A stretch of DNA of 64,000 nucleotides from Phytomonospora sp040655735 (lineage in GTDB: Bacteria; Actinomycetota; Actinomycetes; Mycobacteriales; Micromonosporaceae): NCBI RefSeq assembly GCF_040655735.1, contig NZ_JBFAKK010000001.1, forward strand, positions 558,001 to 622,000, written 5' to 3'. Numbering within the stretch: position 1 is the first letter of the stretch; each line of letters opens with the position of its first letter. The position numbers and the translations under genes are program-made. Below the pieces are notes generated by a model. That model ran no database searches. It was given only the letters and a program-made list of their open reading frames with translations, and was not told the DNA's origin. This document shows positions 1 through 9,788 of the stretch, piece after piece.

Positions 1-450
1 CGGCAGAACCGCGCCACCGCACCGGTTGTGGGTGTTCTCCAGGCACAGCAGCGCCGGTGGCGCGAACTGCGGGTCGTCCGGGTCGTCGTCGAAGGGCCGC
101 GCCAGGTCGGTCAGGTCGACGCGACCGTCGGCCTGCGTCGGCAGGGGCGCGTAGACCGCGCCGCCGCACACCGAGGCGCCGCCCGCCTCGTAGCAGTAGA
201 TGTCCGACTCGTCACCGACCATGACCCGGCCGCCGCGCGGCGTCTGGGCCATGATGGCGGCGAGATTGGCCATCGTCCCGCTGGGCATCAGGCACCCCGC
301 CTCTTTGCCGAGGGTCACCGCCGAGCGCTCTTCGAGGGTCCGGACGGTCGGGTCCTCTCCGTAGACGTCGTCGCCCAGGGGTGCCGACACCATCGCGTGC
401 AGCATGGCGGGGGTCGGCAGCGTGAAGGTGTCGCTGCGCAGTTCGATCAC
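1..450 (-). CDS. Threonine-aldolase/beta-eliminating lyase family PLP enzyme (3' part beyond window)
   Basis: This is the first 150 codons of a fold-type I PLP enzyme that runs off the left edge. The N-terminus reads IELRSDTFTLPTPAM, the hallmark opening of low-specificity L-threonine aldolases. It is followed by GDDVYGEDPTV, PSGTMANL (cofactor pocket) and ENTHNRCGG. The PLP lysine lies in the missing part. Family members reversibly cleave beta-hydroxy amino acids to glycine plus an aldehyde, so it could make or edit a threonine-like building block here. The GTG start is preceded by AAGGAG and overlaps the stop of the ATP-grasp gene by four bases (GTGA), which indicates translational coupling. 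A tryptophanase-type beta-eliminating lyase is the alternative. Confidence 0.85.
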   Translation of the reverse strand, partial: MIELRSDTFTLPTPAMLHAMVSAPLGDDVYGEDPTVRTLEERSAVTLGKEAGCLMPSGTMANLAAIMAQTPRGGRVMVGDESDIYCYEAGGASVCGGAVYAPLPTQADGRVDLTDLARPFDDDPDDPQFAPPALLCLENTHNRCGGAVLP

Positions 451-1679
451 GTCGACCGGTCTCCTTGTTCGATGTGGACGGCGATCGCGGCTTTCGCGAG
501 GCCGAGGGACTCGCCGACGGCCCGGGGGTCGCGACCGGCGGCGATGACATGCCCGAGCCGGTGGTAGGCGTCGCGGGCTGGGTGCACCCGGGAGCCCGGT
601 TCGGTGGTGAGGGTGACCCGTTCGACGCCGGGGACGGCGCGGGCCTCGGCGGCGCCGCTCACCGAGGTGAGGACGCCGTCGCCGGGGGAGAGCAGGAAGG
701 CGATGCCGGCGTGCCCGGCGCGGGTCGGGTCCAGCCGTACCGGCAGGCCGGCGGCCGCCCGCAGCTGCTGTTCGAGCAGGTCGACGCCGGTGGCCAGGCG
801 GACCAGTTCGGGGATCATGCCGCCGGCGGCGCGGGCGTTGATCTCGATGAGCACCGGCCCGCGCTCGGTCAGCCGCACCTCGGTATGGGTGGCGCCCAGG
901 CCGATGCCCAGTACCGCGACGGCTTCGCGCACCGCCGAGACGATCGCGGCCGCGTCCGGCCCGTCGAGCGAGGCGGGGAACACGTGCCCCGCCTCGACGA
1001 ACCAGGGCTCGCCCACCACGGTCTTCTCGGTGATCCCGACGCAGGATGTGACCCCGGCGTGCCCGAACAACTCGACGCTGAACTCCCGACCGTCGACGTA
1101 CTCCTCGAAGAGCACCAGGCCCGCCGACGGCTGATCGCGGACGTTGCGCGTCACCGCGAGCAGCGCGGCCGCCTGTGTCCGGGCCTCGTCCAGGGTGGAG
1201 CACAGGCGGACGCCGGAGGAGCCGGACTCGTCGACGGGCTTGACCACGCAGGGCAGCCCGACCTCGGCGACCGCGCCGGCGACCTCACCGGCCGCCGACG
1301 CCACCGCCCACCTCGGCTGCCCGATGCCCGCGCCGGACAGCGCGGCCCGCACCGCCGCCTTGTCGCGGCACCTCCGCGCGGCACCGGGCGGGTTGCCGGG
1401 AACGCCGAACTTGGCCGCCAGTTCGGCCGCGGCGGGCAGATAGTACTCACTGGTGGTGGTGATGCCGGCGAGCTCGGTCGCGTCGAGACGGTCGGCGATC
1501 TCACCGGTGTCGTTGGTGTCGCAGACGATCACCTCGGCATCCACATCGGACAGACCCCGGTAGCGGCCGGGCCGGCCGGTGACCAGCACCGGCCGCAGTC
1601 CGAGGTCGCGGGACTTCGCCAGCGCGAGCATCCCGGTCCCGGTCGTGTTCGACTCAACGAACACCAGCGATGACCGCAT
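447..1679 (-). CDS. ATP-grasp ligase (carboxylate-amine ligase type)
   Basis: A 410-residue ATP-grasp protein. Residues 1 to about 95 form a pre-ATP-grasp Rossmann-like region (FVESNTTGTG near the start). The ATP-binding lysine region CVVKPVDESGSSGV sits around residue 147, FEEYVDG around 191-197 and the metal-binding EINARAAGG around 279-287. Such enzymes activate a carboxylate as acyl phosphate and join it to an amine. The context (diamino-acid cassette plus one NRPS module) suggests it joins amino acids or caps a diamino acid, but the substrate cannot be read from sequence. The start overlaps the preceding PLP-enzyme gene by 26 bp and the end overlaps the aldolase start by 4 bp. Confidence 0.88.
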   Translation of the reverse strand: MRSSLVFVESNTTGTGMLALAKSRDLGLRPVLVTGRPGRYRGLSDVDAEVIVCDTNDTGEIADRLDATELAGITTTSEYYLPAAAELAAKFGVPGNPPGAARRCRDKAAVRAALSGAGIGQPRWAVASAAGEVAGAVAEVGLPCVVKPVDESGSSGVRLCSTLDEARTQAAALLAVTRNVRDQPSAGLVLFEEYVDGREFSVELFGHAGVTSCVGITEKTVVGEPWFVEAGHVFPASLDGPDAAAIVSAVREAVAVLGIGLGATHTEVRLTERGPVLIEINARAAGGMIPELVRLATGVDLLEQQLRAAAGLPVRLDPTRAGHAGIAFLLSPGDGVLTSVSGAAEARAVPGVERVTLTTEPGSRVHPARDAYHRLGHVIAAGRDPRAVGESLGLAKAAIAVHIEQGDRST

Positions 1680-2712
1680 CGGCCGCCTCCGTCCGCTCAC
1701 CGGGATCGGCGCACGACCACCGCGAGACCTGCGTCCCGTAGGCGACCCGCTCCGGCTGCGAGGCCAGCGGCAGCTCGCCGAGGCCCTTGGCCGCGCGGTA
1801 GGCGGAGTCGTAGACGGTGTCGACGTAGCGGTCCCCGCGATCGGGGAAGACGCCGACGATCCGGGTGCCGGGCGCGGCGCGGCCGGCGAGGTACCGCAGC
1901 ACCGTGTAGACCGAGCCGCTGGTGTTCCCGGCGAAGATCTTCTGCTCCCGGGCGAGGTCGGCCGCCCCGGCGAAGGCCTCCCGGTCGTTGAGCCAGTGCA
2001 CCTCGTCGAGCAGCGCGTGGTCGAGGTTGTCGGGAAGCAGGCTGTTGCCCAGCCCGCTCTGCAGGCGCCCGGGCCGGTCCGGCTGTCCGAACAGGACACT
2101 GCCGACGCAGTCGACGGCCACCGAGCGCACGCCCGGGGAGAGCAGCCGCATCGCGCGCGTCGTCCCGCACAGCGAACCGCCGCTGCCGACCGCGCCCACC
2201 AGCACGTCGACGTCACCGAGCTCGCGACTCAGCTCGGCGGCGAGACCGGCGTAGGCGGCCGGGTTCTGCGGATTGGAGTACTGGCGGGGCCAGAACGCGC
2301 CGGGCAACGTGGCCATCAGCTCGGCGAGCCGTTCGAGACGGGCGCTCTGCCAGCCGCCGCCGGTCATCGCCTCGACGACGTGGACCTCGCAACCCATCGC
2401 CGTCAGCTTCGCCAGGGTGATCGGGTCGATGCGGGGATCGGTGACTATGTGCACCGGATGCCCCAGATAGGTTCCGACGAGCGCGACGCCGAGAGCCATC
2501 GTGCCCGACGAGCTCTCCACGATCGGTGCGCCGGGCGTCAGCTCGCCCGATTCGAGGGCGCTGAGGATGATGTGCCGGGCCACCCGGTCCTTCATCGCGA
2601 AGGGGTTGGCCAACTCCAGTTTCGCGTAGGCCGCGACGCCCGGCGCGGCGTCGAGCCGCAACCGGACCAGCGGTGTGCCGCCGATGGCGGCGATCAAATC
2701 GTTGAAGAGCAC
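1654..2712 (-). CDS. Cysteine synthase-like PLP enzyme (beta-replacement)
   Basis: A 352-residue fold-type II PLP enzyme. It opens FNDLIAAIGGTPLVRL and has the PLP-lysine region ANPFAMKDRVA (Lys41), the substrate loop SSSGTMALGVA and the phosphate-binding GSGGSLCG. Family members replace a beta leaving group on serine or threonine derivatives with a nucleophile. Here it lies directly after a threonine-kinase-like gene and an argininosuccinate-lyase-like gene. The inferred role is therefore displacement of phosphate from O-phosphothreonine (or phosphoserine) by an amine donor such as aspartate, not making cysteine. The GTG start has GAAGGGAAGGG just upstream. SbnA-like 2,3-diaminopropionate synthesis is a related alternative. 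Confidence 0.88.
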   Translation of the reverse strand: MLFNDLIAAIGGTPLVRLRLDAAPGVAAYAKLELANPFAMKDRVARHIILSALESGELTPGAPIVESSSGTMALGVALVGTYLGHPVHIVTDPRIDPITLAKLTAMGCEVHVVEAMTGGGWQSARLERLAELMATLPGAFWPRQYSNPQNPAAYAGLAAELSRELGDVDVLVGAVGSGGSLCGTTRAMRLLSPGVRSVAVDCVGSVLFGQPDRPGRLQSGLGNSLLPDNLDHALLDEVHWLNDREAFAGAADLAREQKIFAGNTSGSVYTVLRYLAGRAAPGTRIVGVFPDRGDRYVDTVYDSAYRAAKGLGELPLASQPERVAYGTQVSRWSCADPGERTEAADAVIAGVR

Positions 2713-2729
2713 GGTTCCCTTCCCTTCGG

Positions 2730-3635
2730 TCAGCCTTCGGAGTGGTAGACGGCCACGCGGGAGGTGAGCCGGCGGCAGCGTTCCAGCGCCTCGGTGACCT
2801 TCTCGACGTGGTGGGGGTCGTCGTCGGGGACCAGGAGCCCCACGGTGGTCCCGCTGTGGGCGACCGAGACGCCGATCCCGCCGGTCTCCCGGCAGATCGC
2901 GATCATCTCGGGCAGGGTGCGCTTCGGCCGCAGCTTCTGGTTGAGCAGCGCGCTCTCGGTGGCCACGGCCCCGATCAGCGGCAGGTCGCCGGCCCGGATC
3001 GCCGTGCCCGCCATCGCCAGCAGCCGCGCGAAGCGGCGCCGTTCGGCGCGCGTGTAGGGCTTGGCGAGCTTGTTGAACGCCACGGTGTCGACCTCGCCGC
3101 CCTCGTCGACGGCGATGATCGTGATCGGCGGCAGCGGACCGAAGACCTCCCGCAGCCGAACCTCGCGGTGGTAGAAGGCGACCGCGCCGGGATACATGAC
3201 CCCGTCGGTCGGCTCGATCTCGCGGAGCATGCCCGCGATCTCCTCGGGCGTGTAAGGCGTGCCGAGAGCGGTGCCGAGAGCGCGCGCGGTGGCCACCAGG
3301 TCCGCCGACGAACTCGCGAATCCCTTGCCCACGGGCAGATCCCCGTCGAGGCGCAGCCGTCCTCCGTAGGGCAGACCGGTCTCGGCGAGCGCCTTGGTGA
3401 CCAGGCCCAGCGACTTGAGCCGGTTCGCCGGTTCCACGTCGAAGCCGGCGAGCCCGGGGTCGAGGGTCAGCGTCGCGACGGCCCGGCGGGTTATCGGCAG
3501 GGTGACCAGGAAGTCGCGGCCGTCGGGCAGGGCCCCTTGGAGGAGTTCGCCGAAGGTTCCGCCGGCCGACGCGGTGACGGTGGCCGCGGCGAGCGGGGCG
3601 GCGGCGCGGACCCGTGTCGCCGCGGGGCGGGTCAT
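2730..3635 (-). CDS. GHMP kinase, L-threonine kinase (PduX)-like
   Basis: A 301-residue GHMP kinase. The N-terminal motif GGTFGELLQG matches the threonine-kinase/PduX branch of the family, the ATP loop is LPVGKGFASSSADLVA, and VSVAHSGTTVGLL forms the C-terminal motif 3. No cobalamin genes are nearby, so the B12 role of PduX is unlikely. Phosphorylation of the threonine hydroxyl to create a leaving group for the next gene's PLP enzyme fits better. The ATG overlaps the lyase stop by four bases (ATGA), and the stop lies 17 bp before the PLP-enzyme start, consistent with one transcript. Serine or homoserine are other possible substrates. Confidence 0.85.
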   Translation of the reverse strand: MTRPAATRVRAAAPLAAATVTASAGGTFGELLQGALPDGRDFLVTLPITRRAVATLTLDPGLAGFDVEPANRLKSLGLVTKALAETGLPYGGRLRLDGDLPVGKGFASSSADLVATARALGTALGTPYTPEEIAGMLREIEPTDGVMYPGAVAFYHREVRLREVFGPLPPITIIAVDEGGEVDTVAFNKLAKPYTRAERRRFARLLAMAGTAIRAGDLPLIGAVATESALLNQKLRPKRTLPEMIAICRETGGIGVSVAHSGTTVGLLVPDDDPHHVEKVTEALERCRRLTSRVAVYHSEG

Positions 3636-5158
3636 GCCGGGCCTCCCGCCGCGCGCCGCACACCGAGCAGGGCGTCCACCCGGTCGACGGCCGCGCTCAC
3701 CGTCGCCGAGCGCGCCCGCCACGCCCCGCGCAGCAGCGCCTCCCGCCGGGTCAGTTCGGACAGCAGCTCGCTGACCGCGGCCGGCGCGGTCGACCCCGGG
3801 GTGACCTTCACCGACAGTCCGTTCCCGCCGAAGGCCTTGGCGAGCGCCGCGGCGGGGTCGGCGAGTGTGACGCCTTCGGCGGCGGCGACCTCGGCCAGCA
3901 GGCCGGGCCCGACGTCGGGCGGCGCGAGCCCCCGCTCCAGCGCCGCCGTCACACAGCGCCCGGCCAGCACTTGCGCCCGGCGCCACGGCACCCCCTCGTG
4001 GAGAGTGAGGTGGTTGGCGAGGGTGAATCCGCCGAGGAACTCCCCGGCGCAGGCCGCGCGGGCGCGTTCGGCGTCGATGGACAGCCCGGACAGGACCGCG
4101 TCGAGCAGCCGCAGGACCGACCCGAGCGTGCCGAACATGCCGAGCAGCCCGGCGGTGCTCTCCTTGGAGACCTCCACCATGTTCGTGAACGGCGTCGATC
4201 GCTGCGCCAGTGCCACGTCGAGGTAGGCCGACGACAGGTGCGCCGTGCGGCCCCGGATCCGTTCCAGGACGGGGTAGTTGCGCTTCTGCGGCATCGCCGA
4301 GGAGATGCCGGACAGCTCGTCGGGCAGGACCAGCCAGCCCTGGTCGCCGCCGCCCCAGGCCATCAGGTCGGTCGCGAAGCGGCTGAGGGTCACGCCGAGC
4401 ACCGAGATGTCGGAGGCCAGCAGCAGCGCCCAGGAACGGGAGGCGACCGAGACCAGGGCGTGCGGCTGCGGGGCGGCGAAACCGCCGAGACGGGCCATCC
4501 GCTCGCGGTCGAAGTCGAGTTCCTGCCCGGTCATCGCGCCGGCGCCCAGCGGGCAGCGGTCGACGTGGTCGTAGGTGCCGAGCAGCCGCTCCACCGAGGC
4601 GAGGAGCTGGTCGGCGAGTGCCGCCAGGTGGAATCCCGGCGACATCACCTGCGCGGCCTGCATCTGCGTGTAGCCCGGCATGGGCAGGTCGGTCAGTCTC
4701 GCGGCGGTGCCGACGGCCGCCCGGGCGGTGTCCAGCAGACGCCCGGCGGCCTCGGCGGCCCAGCCGCGCGCGGCCATGAGCTGTGCGGTCGCCTGGAGGT
4801 CGTTGCGGCTGCGGTCGACGTGCCACGCCGGAACGGGACCGGGAAGGTTCTCCTCGACGTGGCGCTCGATCGCGAAGGCCGGATCGGACATGTTGCCGTC
4901 CGGGTCGGGTTCGAGCACGCCTTCGGCCAGCCCGCTCAGCAGTTTCGCGATGGAGCGGGCGTCCTCGGCGGACACGAGGCCGAGACGGCGGTACTCGCAG
5001 AGCAGGATCTTCTCGATCAGCGCGTACCAGCCGAGCAGGTGCGCGCTCTCGTAGCGAAACTGCGGCGCGAGGACCTCGTCGTGCAGCAGCCGGGCGGGTC
5101 CGGAGCCGATCCGCCCGCTGAGCGCCGTCGCGGCGCCCGCCACCGGTGTTCCGTTCAT
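3632..5158 (-). CDS. Argininosuccinate lyase / fumarase superfamily enzyme
   Basis: A 508-residue fumarate-releasing lyase. Seen are the signature DRSRNDLQAT (compare GRSRNDQVAT in argininosuccinate lyase) and the mobile catalytic loop SSAMPQKRNYPV. The usual argininosuccinate-lyase GSS reads ISS here, and no arginine-biosynthesis genes are adjacent. In the inferred pathway it would split fumarate from an N-succinyl-type adduct formed with aspartate, leaving a free amine on C3 of the amino acid. The ATG at 5158 has GAGGTGAC upstream. An upstream in-frame extension of 22 codons is possible but has no family similarity. The true substrate is unknown. Confidence 0.85.
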   Translation of the reverse strand: MNGTPVAGAATALSGRIGSGPARLLHDEVLAPQFRYESAHLLGWYALIEKILLCEYRRLGLVSAEDARSIAKLLSGLAEGVLEPDPDGNMSDPAFAIERHVEENLPGPVPAWHVDRSRNDLQATAQLMAARGWAAEAAGRLLDTARAAVGTAARLTDLPMPGYTQMQAAQVMSPGFHLAALADQLLASVERLLGTYDHVDRCPLGAGAMTGQELDFDRERMARLGGFAAPQPHALVSVASRSWALLLASDISVLGVTLSRFATDLMAWGGGDQGWLVLPDELSGISSAMPQKRNYPVLERIRGRTAHLSSAYLDVALAQRSTPFTNMVEVSKESTAGLLGMFGTLGSVLRLLDAVLSGLSIDAERARAACAGEFLGGFTLANHLTLHEGVPWRRAQVLAGRCVTAALERGLAPPDVGPGLLAEVAAAEGVTLADPAAALAKAFGGNGLSVKVTPGSTAPAAVSELLSELTRREALLRGAWRARSATVSAAVDRVDALLGVRRAAGGPA

Positions 5159-5213
5159 GTCGTCACCTCGCGTTGTGGTGGATGGGGCGCGCCGCAGCCC
5201 CCGGCGCGCCCGT

Positions 5214-7013
<1,800 letters not shown>

Positions 7014-7054
7014 TGAACTATTCCGTCCTCGCTGGGGCCGGCCGCGCCGGCCGG

Positions 7055-8326
7055 TCAGAGATTTGCCGCCGTGGAGGCCAGCACGTCGGCGCCCGCCATC
7101 AGGTGGACGTCGTCGGTGTGCTCCTCGGGGGAGTGGCTGAGTCCGTTGGCGCTGGGCACGAAGATCATTCCGATGGGCGCGACGGCGCCGATGATCTGCG
7201 CGTCGTGGCCCGCGCCGCTCGACAGGGTCATCGTCGGCAGGTCGAGGCGTTCGGCGGTCGCCTCGATCGCCGCCGACAGCAGCGGATCGGTGTGCACCGG
7301 GGACGAGCGCATCGTCACCTCGACCGAGACCTCGGTGCCGGTGGCGCGCCCGATCTCGCCGGCCGCGCCGGTCAGCGCCGCCTCGGCTTTGGCGAGCTGC
7401 TCGGGCCTGGTGTCGCGGATCTCGACGGACAGGTGGCAGCGGCCGGGCACGACGTTGGTCAGCCCGGGCTCGACGTCGAGCAGCCCGACGGTGCTCACCG
7501 AGCACAGGCGCCGCTGCTTGGAGACGTCCTCGACGGCCAGCACGATCTGCGCGGCGGCGACCAGGGCGTCGCTGCGGCAGTCCATCGGGGTCGTGCCGGC
7601 GTGGTTCTGTTGTCCGTCGACGGTGAACTCGAAGATGGTGCGGCCGACGATCGCGTCGACCACTCCGATGGGGAACCCTCGTCGTTCGAGGATCGGGCCC
7701 TGCTCGATGTGCAGCTCCAGGTAGGCCCCGATGGAACCGGCGGGCCAGGCGGCGCGGTGGATGCTGTCGAGGTCGCCGCCGGCTCGCGCGAGGGGCCCCC
7801 GGATCGAGTTCCCCGCCCGGTCGACGGCCTGCTCGGCGTCGGCGAGCACGCCCGCCACGGCCATCGAGCCCCAGAAGGGTTGCGGGAAAAGCGCCCCCTC
7901 CTCGTTGGTGAAGGCGATCATGACCGGCTCGAAGCGCGTCCGGACGTCCTGTTCGGCGAAGGAGCGCAGGGTCTCCAGCGCGGCGACCACGCCGTAGGCG
8001 CCGTCGTACTTCCCGCCGTTGGTGACGCTGTCGAGATGCGAGCCCATCAGCAAGACCGGGCGCCCGGAGGGCTCGGCCGCCATGCGGACGATGAGGTTTC
8101 CCGCCTCGTCGACGCGCGGATACAGTCCGGCGGAGCGGGCGATCCCGGCGAGGTAGTCGCGCGCGGCGTCGTCGGCGAGGCTGAAAGCCTCCCGCGACAC
8201 GCCGCCCTGTGCGTCAGCGCCGAACTCGGCGAGGCCGGCCAGAGTCTCCAGCAGGCGCAGCCCGTCGACGCGGACGGCGGCCTCTCGCGGATGCGGTGAC
8301 GCCGACCGCACAGACGTGTTGAGCAT
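7055..8326 (-). CDS. M20 family amidohydrolase, allantoate amidohydrolase / N-carbamoyl-L-amino-acid hydrolase
   Basis: A 423-residue di-metal hydrolase with the family's metal ligands in order: GSHLDSV, GKYDGAYG, TNEEG, LELHIEQGP and the C-terminal LSHSPEEHT. These enzymes hydrolyse allantoate to ureidoglycine, or N-carbamoyl amino acids to amino acid, CO2 and ammonia. The divergent operon across 266 bp encodes every step from xanthine to allantoate, so allantoate amidohydrolase (AllC-type) is the favoured role. Sequence alone does not exclude a carbamoylase acting for the adjoining NRPS cassette. The ATG has GGTGAGGTGA upstream and follows the LOG gene's stop by only 4 bp. Confidence 0.9.
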   Translation of the reverse strand: MLNTSVRSASPHPREAAVRVDGLRLLETLAGLAEFGADAQGGVSREAFSLADDAARDYLAGIARSAGLYPRVDEAGNLIVRMAAEPSGRPVLLMGSHLDSVTNGGKYDGAYGVVAALETLRSFAEQDVRTRFEPVMIAFTNEEGALFPQPFWGSMAVAGVLADAEQAVDRAGNSIRGPLARAGGDLDSIHRAAWPAGSIGAYLELHIEQGPILERRGFPIGVVDAIVGRTIFEFTVDGQQNHAGTTPMDCRSDALVAAAQIVLAVEDVSKQRRLCSVSTVGLLDVEPGLTNVVPGRCHLSVEIRDTRPEQLAKAEAALTGAAGEIGRATGTEVSVEVTMRSSPVHTDPLLSAAIEATAERLDLPTMTLSSGAGHDAQIIGAVAPIGMIFVPSANGLSHSPEEHTDDVHLMAGADVLASTAANL

Positions 8327-8330
8327 GGTG

Positions 8331-8933
8331 TCACCTCACCGTCGCGACGGGGGCGGTCACCAGTTCGACGGCCTTGACGGGGTCGTCCATCACCTGGAAG
8401 AGGTCGCCGGGCAGCGGATCGGCGTAGCCGCCCCGGACCAGCCCGTCGAGAACCTCGGCCAGACCGACCCACTCGCCCTCGACCTGGACCAGTGCCATGG
8501 GCTTGCGGTGCTGTTCGAGGTAGGTCAGCGAGATGACGTCGAGGATCTCGTCGACGGTGCCGTAGCCGCCGGGCAGCGCGAGGAAAGCGTCGGCCTCGGC
8601 GAGCATCACCGCCTTGCGCTCGTCCATCGACTCGGTCAGCCGCACCGTCTGCGGCGGGGCGGCGATGTTGCGCTCCTTCTCGTGCAGGAATCCGGGGAGC
8701 ACGCCGAGGATGCCCGCGCCGTGCTCGTAGGCCGACCAGGCGAGCTCGCCCATCAGCCCCGAACCGCCGCCGCCGTAGATGAGCCGGTGGCCGCCGCGGC
8801 CGAGGAGTTCACCGACGCGCCGGGCGACGGCGGCGGCCGCGGGTGTGCCCGGGCGGGCGCCGCAGAACACGGCGACGGATGTTCCGGTCGGTCGACGCGG
8901 TGAGGCGTGCGTGGACGCCGTCAGGGTCGTCAT
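8331..8933 (-). CDS. LOG family nucleotide 5'-monophosphate phosphoribohydrolase
   Basis: A 200-residue protein of the LOG family (often mis-called lysine decarboxylase). Seen are VFCGARPG near the N-terminus, LIYGGGGSGLMG, and the catalytic pair of motifs MDERKAVM and PGGYGTVDE. Family members hydrolyse nucleoside 5'-monophosphates (AMP or cytokinin nucleotides) to a free base and ribose 5-phosphate. Beside a purine-degradation operon this could release purine bases for catabolism. The ATG at 8933 has GGAAGGA upstream. It is the first gene of the leftward transcript and is divergent from the purine operon. Confidence 0.88.
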   Translation of the reverse strand: MTTLTASTHASPRRPTGTSVAVFCGARPGTPAAAAVARRVGELLGRGGHRLIYGGGGSGLMGELAWSAYEHGAGILGVLPGFLHEKERNIAAPPQTVRLTESMDERKAVMLAEADAFLALPGGYGTVDEILDVISLTYLEQHRKPMALVQVEGEWVGLAEVLDGLVRGGYADPLPGDLFQVMDDPVKAVELVTAPVATVR

Positions 8934-9199
8934 GTGAGTCCTTCCGAAAGAAACGAGGGGGCCGCCCGGGTCCCGGGCGAGTACCGGCGAGTCCACCAAC
9001 GCCGGCTATTAGCCGCCTATCGCGGGGCAATCGGCGAAAGCCCTCGTCAGGCACGCCGTGGATCTCTATCTCCGCGCTATCGCCGGCCTGTCTCCGCGCG
9101 CCTTCGCGGGGCTTAGCGAGATGGAAGGGGCACGACAGCAGGGGGCCACATTCTTCAACTCAGCCGGAACGAACCGGCCCGATATAAAGGATGTGGACC
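8934..9199. promoter_or_regulatory. Divergent control region between the LOG gene and the purine operon
   Basis: 266 bp without a convincing long gene. It separates the leftward LOG/M20/NRPS transcript from the rightward purine operon and must hold both promoters. A TATAAA box at 9183-9188 lies 11 bp before the first rightward start codon. No clear -35 hexamer stands at the usual distance. Two similar CTATCGCsG motifs (around 9016 and 9077) might be operator half-sites, but no regulator gene is adjacent, so this is only a guess. Confidence 0.45.
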
Positions 9200-9286
9200 A
9201 TGTCGAAGCCCGCGAACTCCAACCTCGGCTGCACCCCCCTCGAGCCCTGCGACGACCCGCACTGCGACGAGACGATCTGGGGCTGA
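9200..9286 (+). CDS. 28-residue cysteine-rich peptide at head of purine operon
   Basis: A complete small frame, too short for routine gene calling. It starts MSKPANSNLG and ends CDETIWG. Cysteines lie at 11, 17 and 22, prolines at 13, 16 and 20, and there are many acidic residues and one His (PCDDPHCD). AAAGGA lies about 9 bp before the ATG, and a TATAAA box sits at 9183-9188. Its stop is 4 bp before the next gene's ATG, and that gene's Shine-Dalgarno (TGAGGA) lies at this stop, so the two look translationally coupled. I do not recognise the peptide. It could be a coupling leader peptide, a metal-binding peptide or a modified-peptide precursor; no modifying enzyme is obvious. Confidence 0.6.
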   Translation: MSKPANSNLGCTPLEPCDDPHCDETIWG

Positions 9287-9290
9287 GGAC

Positions 9291-9788
9291 ATGTCGCTGA
9301 CCGCGTTCAACGACATGCCGGCCGAGGAGTGCGCGACCGCGCTCCAGGCGTGCTGCGGATCGCCCCGGTGGGCGAGGGCACTGGCGGACGGGCGGCCCTA
9401 CCGCTCGGTCCGGGCCCTCGCGGACCGTTCGGCGGACGAGCTGGCGGCGTTGACCGGTGCCGAGATCTGGGCCCTCGCCGACGGCCATCCCCGCATCGGG
9501 GAGCGGCCTCGCGGGACCGGCCGGCACGAGGCGTGGTCGCGACGAGAGCAAGCGGGTGTGGCCACCGCGGACGAAGAACTGGCCGAAGAACTGGCCTCGG
9601 GCAACAGGGACTACGAGCACCGCTTCGGGCACGTGTTCCTCATCCGGGCCGCCGGCCGCACCGGAACGGAGGTCCTCGCGGCACTCCGCGCCCGTCTCGG
9701 GCACGGCGAAGCGCGAGAACTGGCCGTGGTGCGGGCCGAATTGACCGACATCACCCGAGGCCGCCTGGAAGGACTGATCGGATCATGA
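9291..9788 (+). CDS. uraD: 2-oxo-4-hydroxy-4-carboxy-5-ureidoimidazoline (OHCU) decarboxylase
   Basis: 165 residues, the normal size for the family. The motif ADGHPRIGERPRG contains the catalytic His of the HPxIG signature, and FGHVFLIRAAGR matches the conserved C-terminal half. It converts OHCU to S-allantoin in the last step of urate ring breakdown, after urate oxidase and HIU hydrolase. The N-terminus MSLTAFNDMPAEEC is typical. It overlaps the HIU hydrolase gene by four bases (ATGA at 9785-9788). Confidence 0.93.
   Translation: MSLTAFNDMPAEECATALQACCGSPRWARALADGRPYRSVRALADRSADELAALTGAEIWALADGHPRIGERPRGTGRHEAWSRREQAGVATADEELAEELASGNRDYEHRFGHVFLIRAAGRTGTEVLAALRARLGHGEARELAVVRAELTDITRGRLEGLIGS

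Noticed and set aside
2730..3635. Cobalamin-pathway threonine kinase PduX
   Set aside because: There are no cobalamin or propanediol genes in the window; the kinase sits with PLP-enzyme and lyase genes instead.
3632..5158. Arginine-biosynthesis ArgH
   Set aside because: No other arginine genes are adjacent, signature residues differ from ArgH, and the context is a diamino-acid cassette.
8331..8933. Lysine decarboxylase
   Set aside because: PGGYGT with no PLP-binding features identifies a LOG phosphoribohydrolase; the decarboxylase name is a common database error.
9058..9300. 80-codon plus-strand frame over the control region before uraD
   Set aside because: It crosses the promoter and the 28-residue peptide in another frame, has no ribosome site, and its composition looks non-coding.
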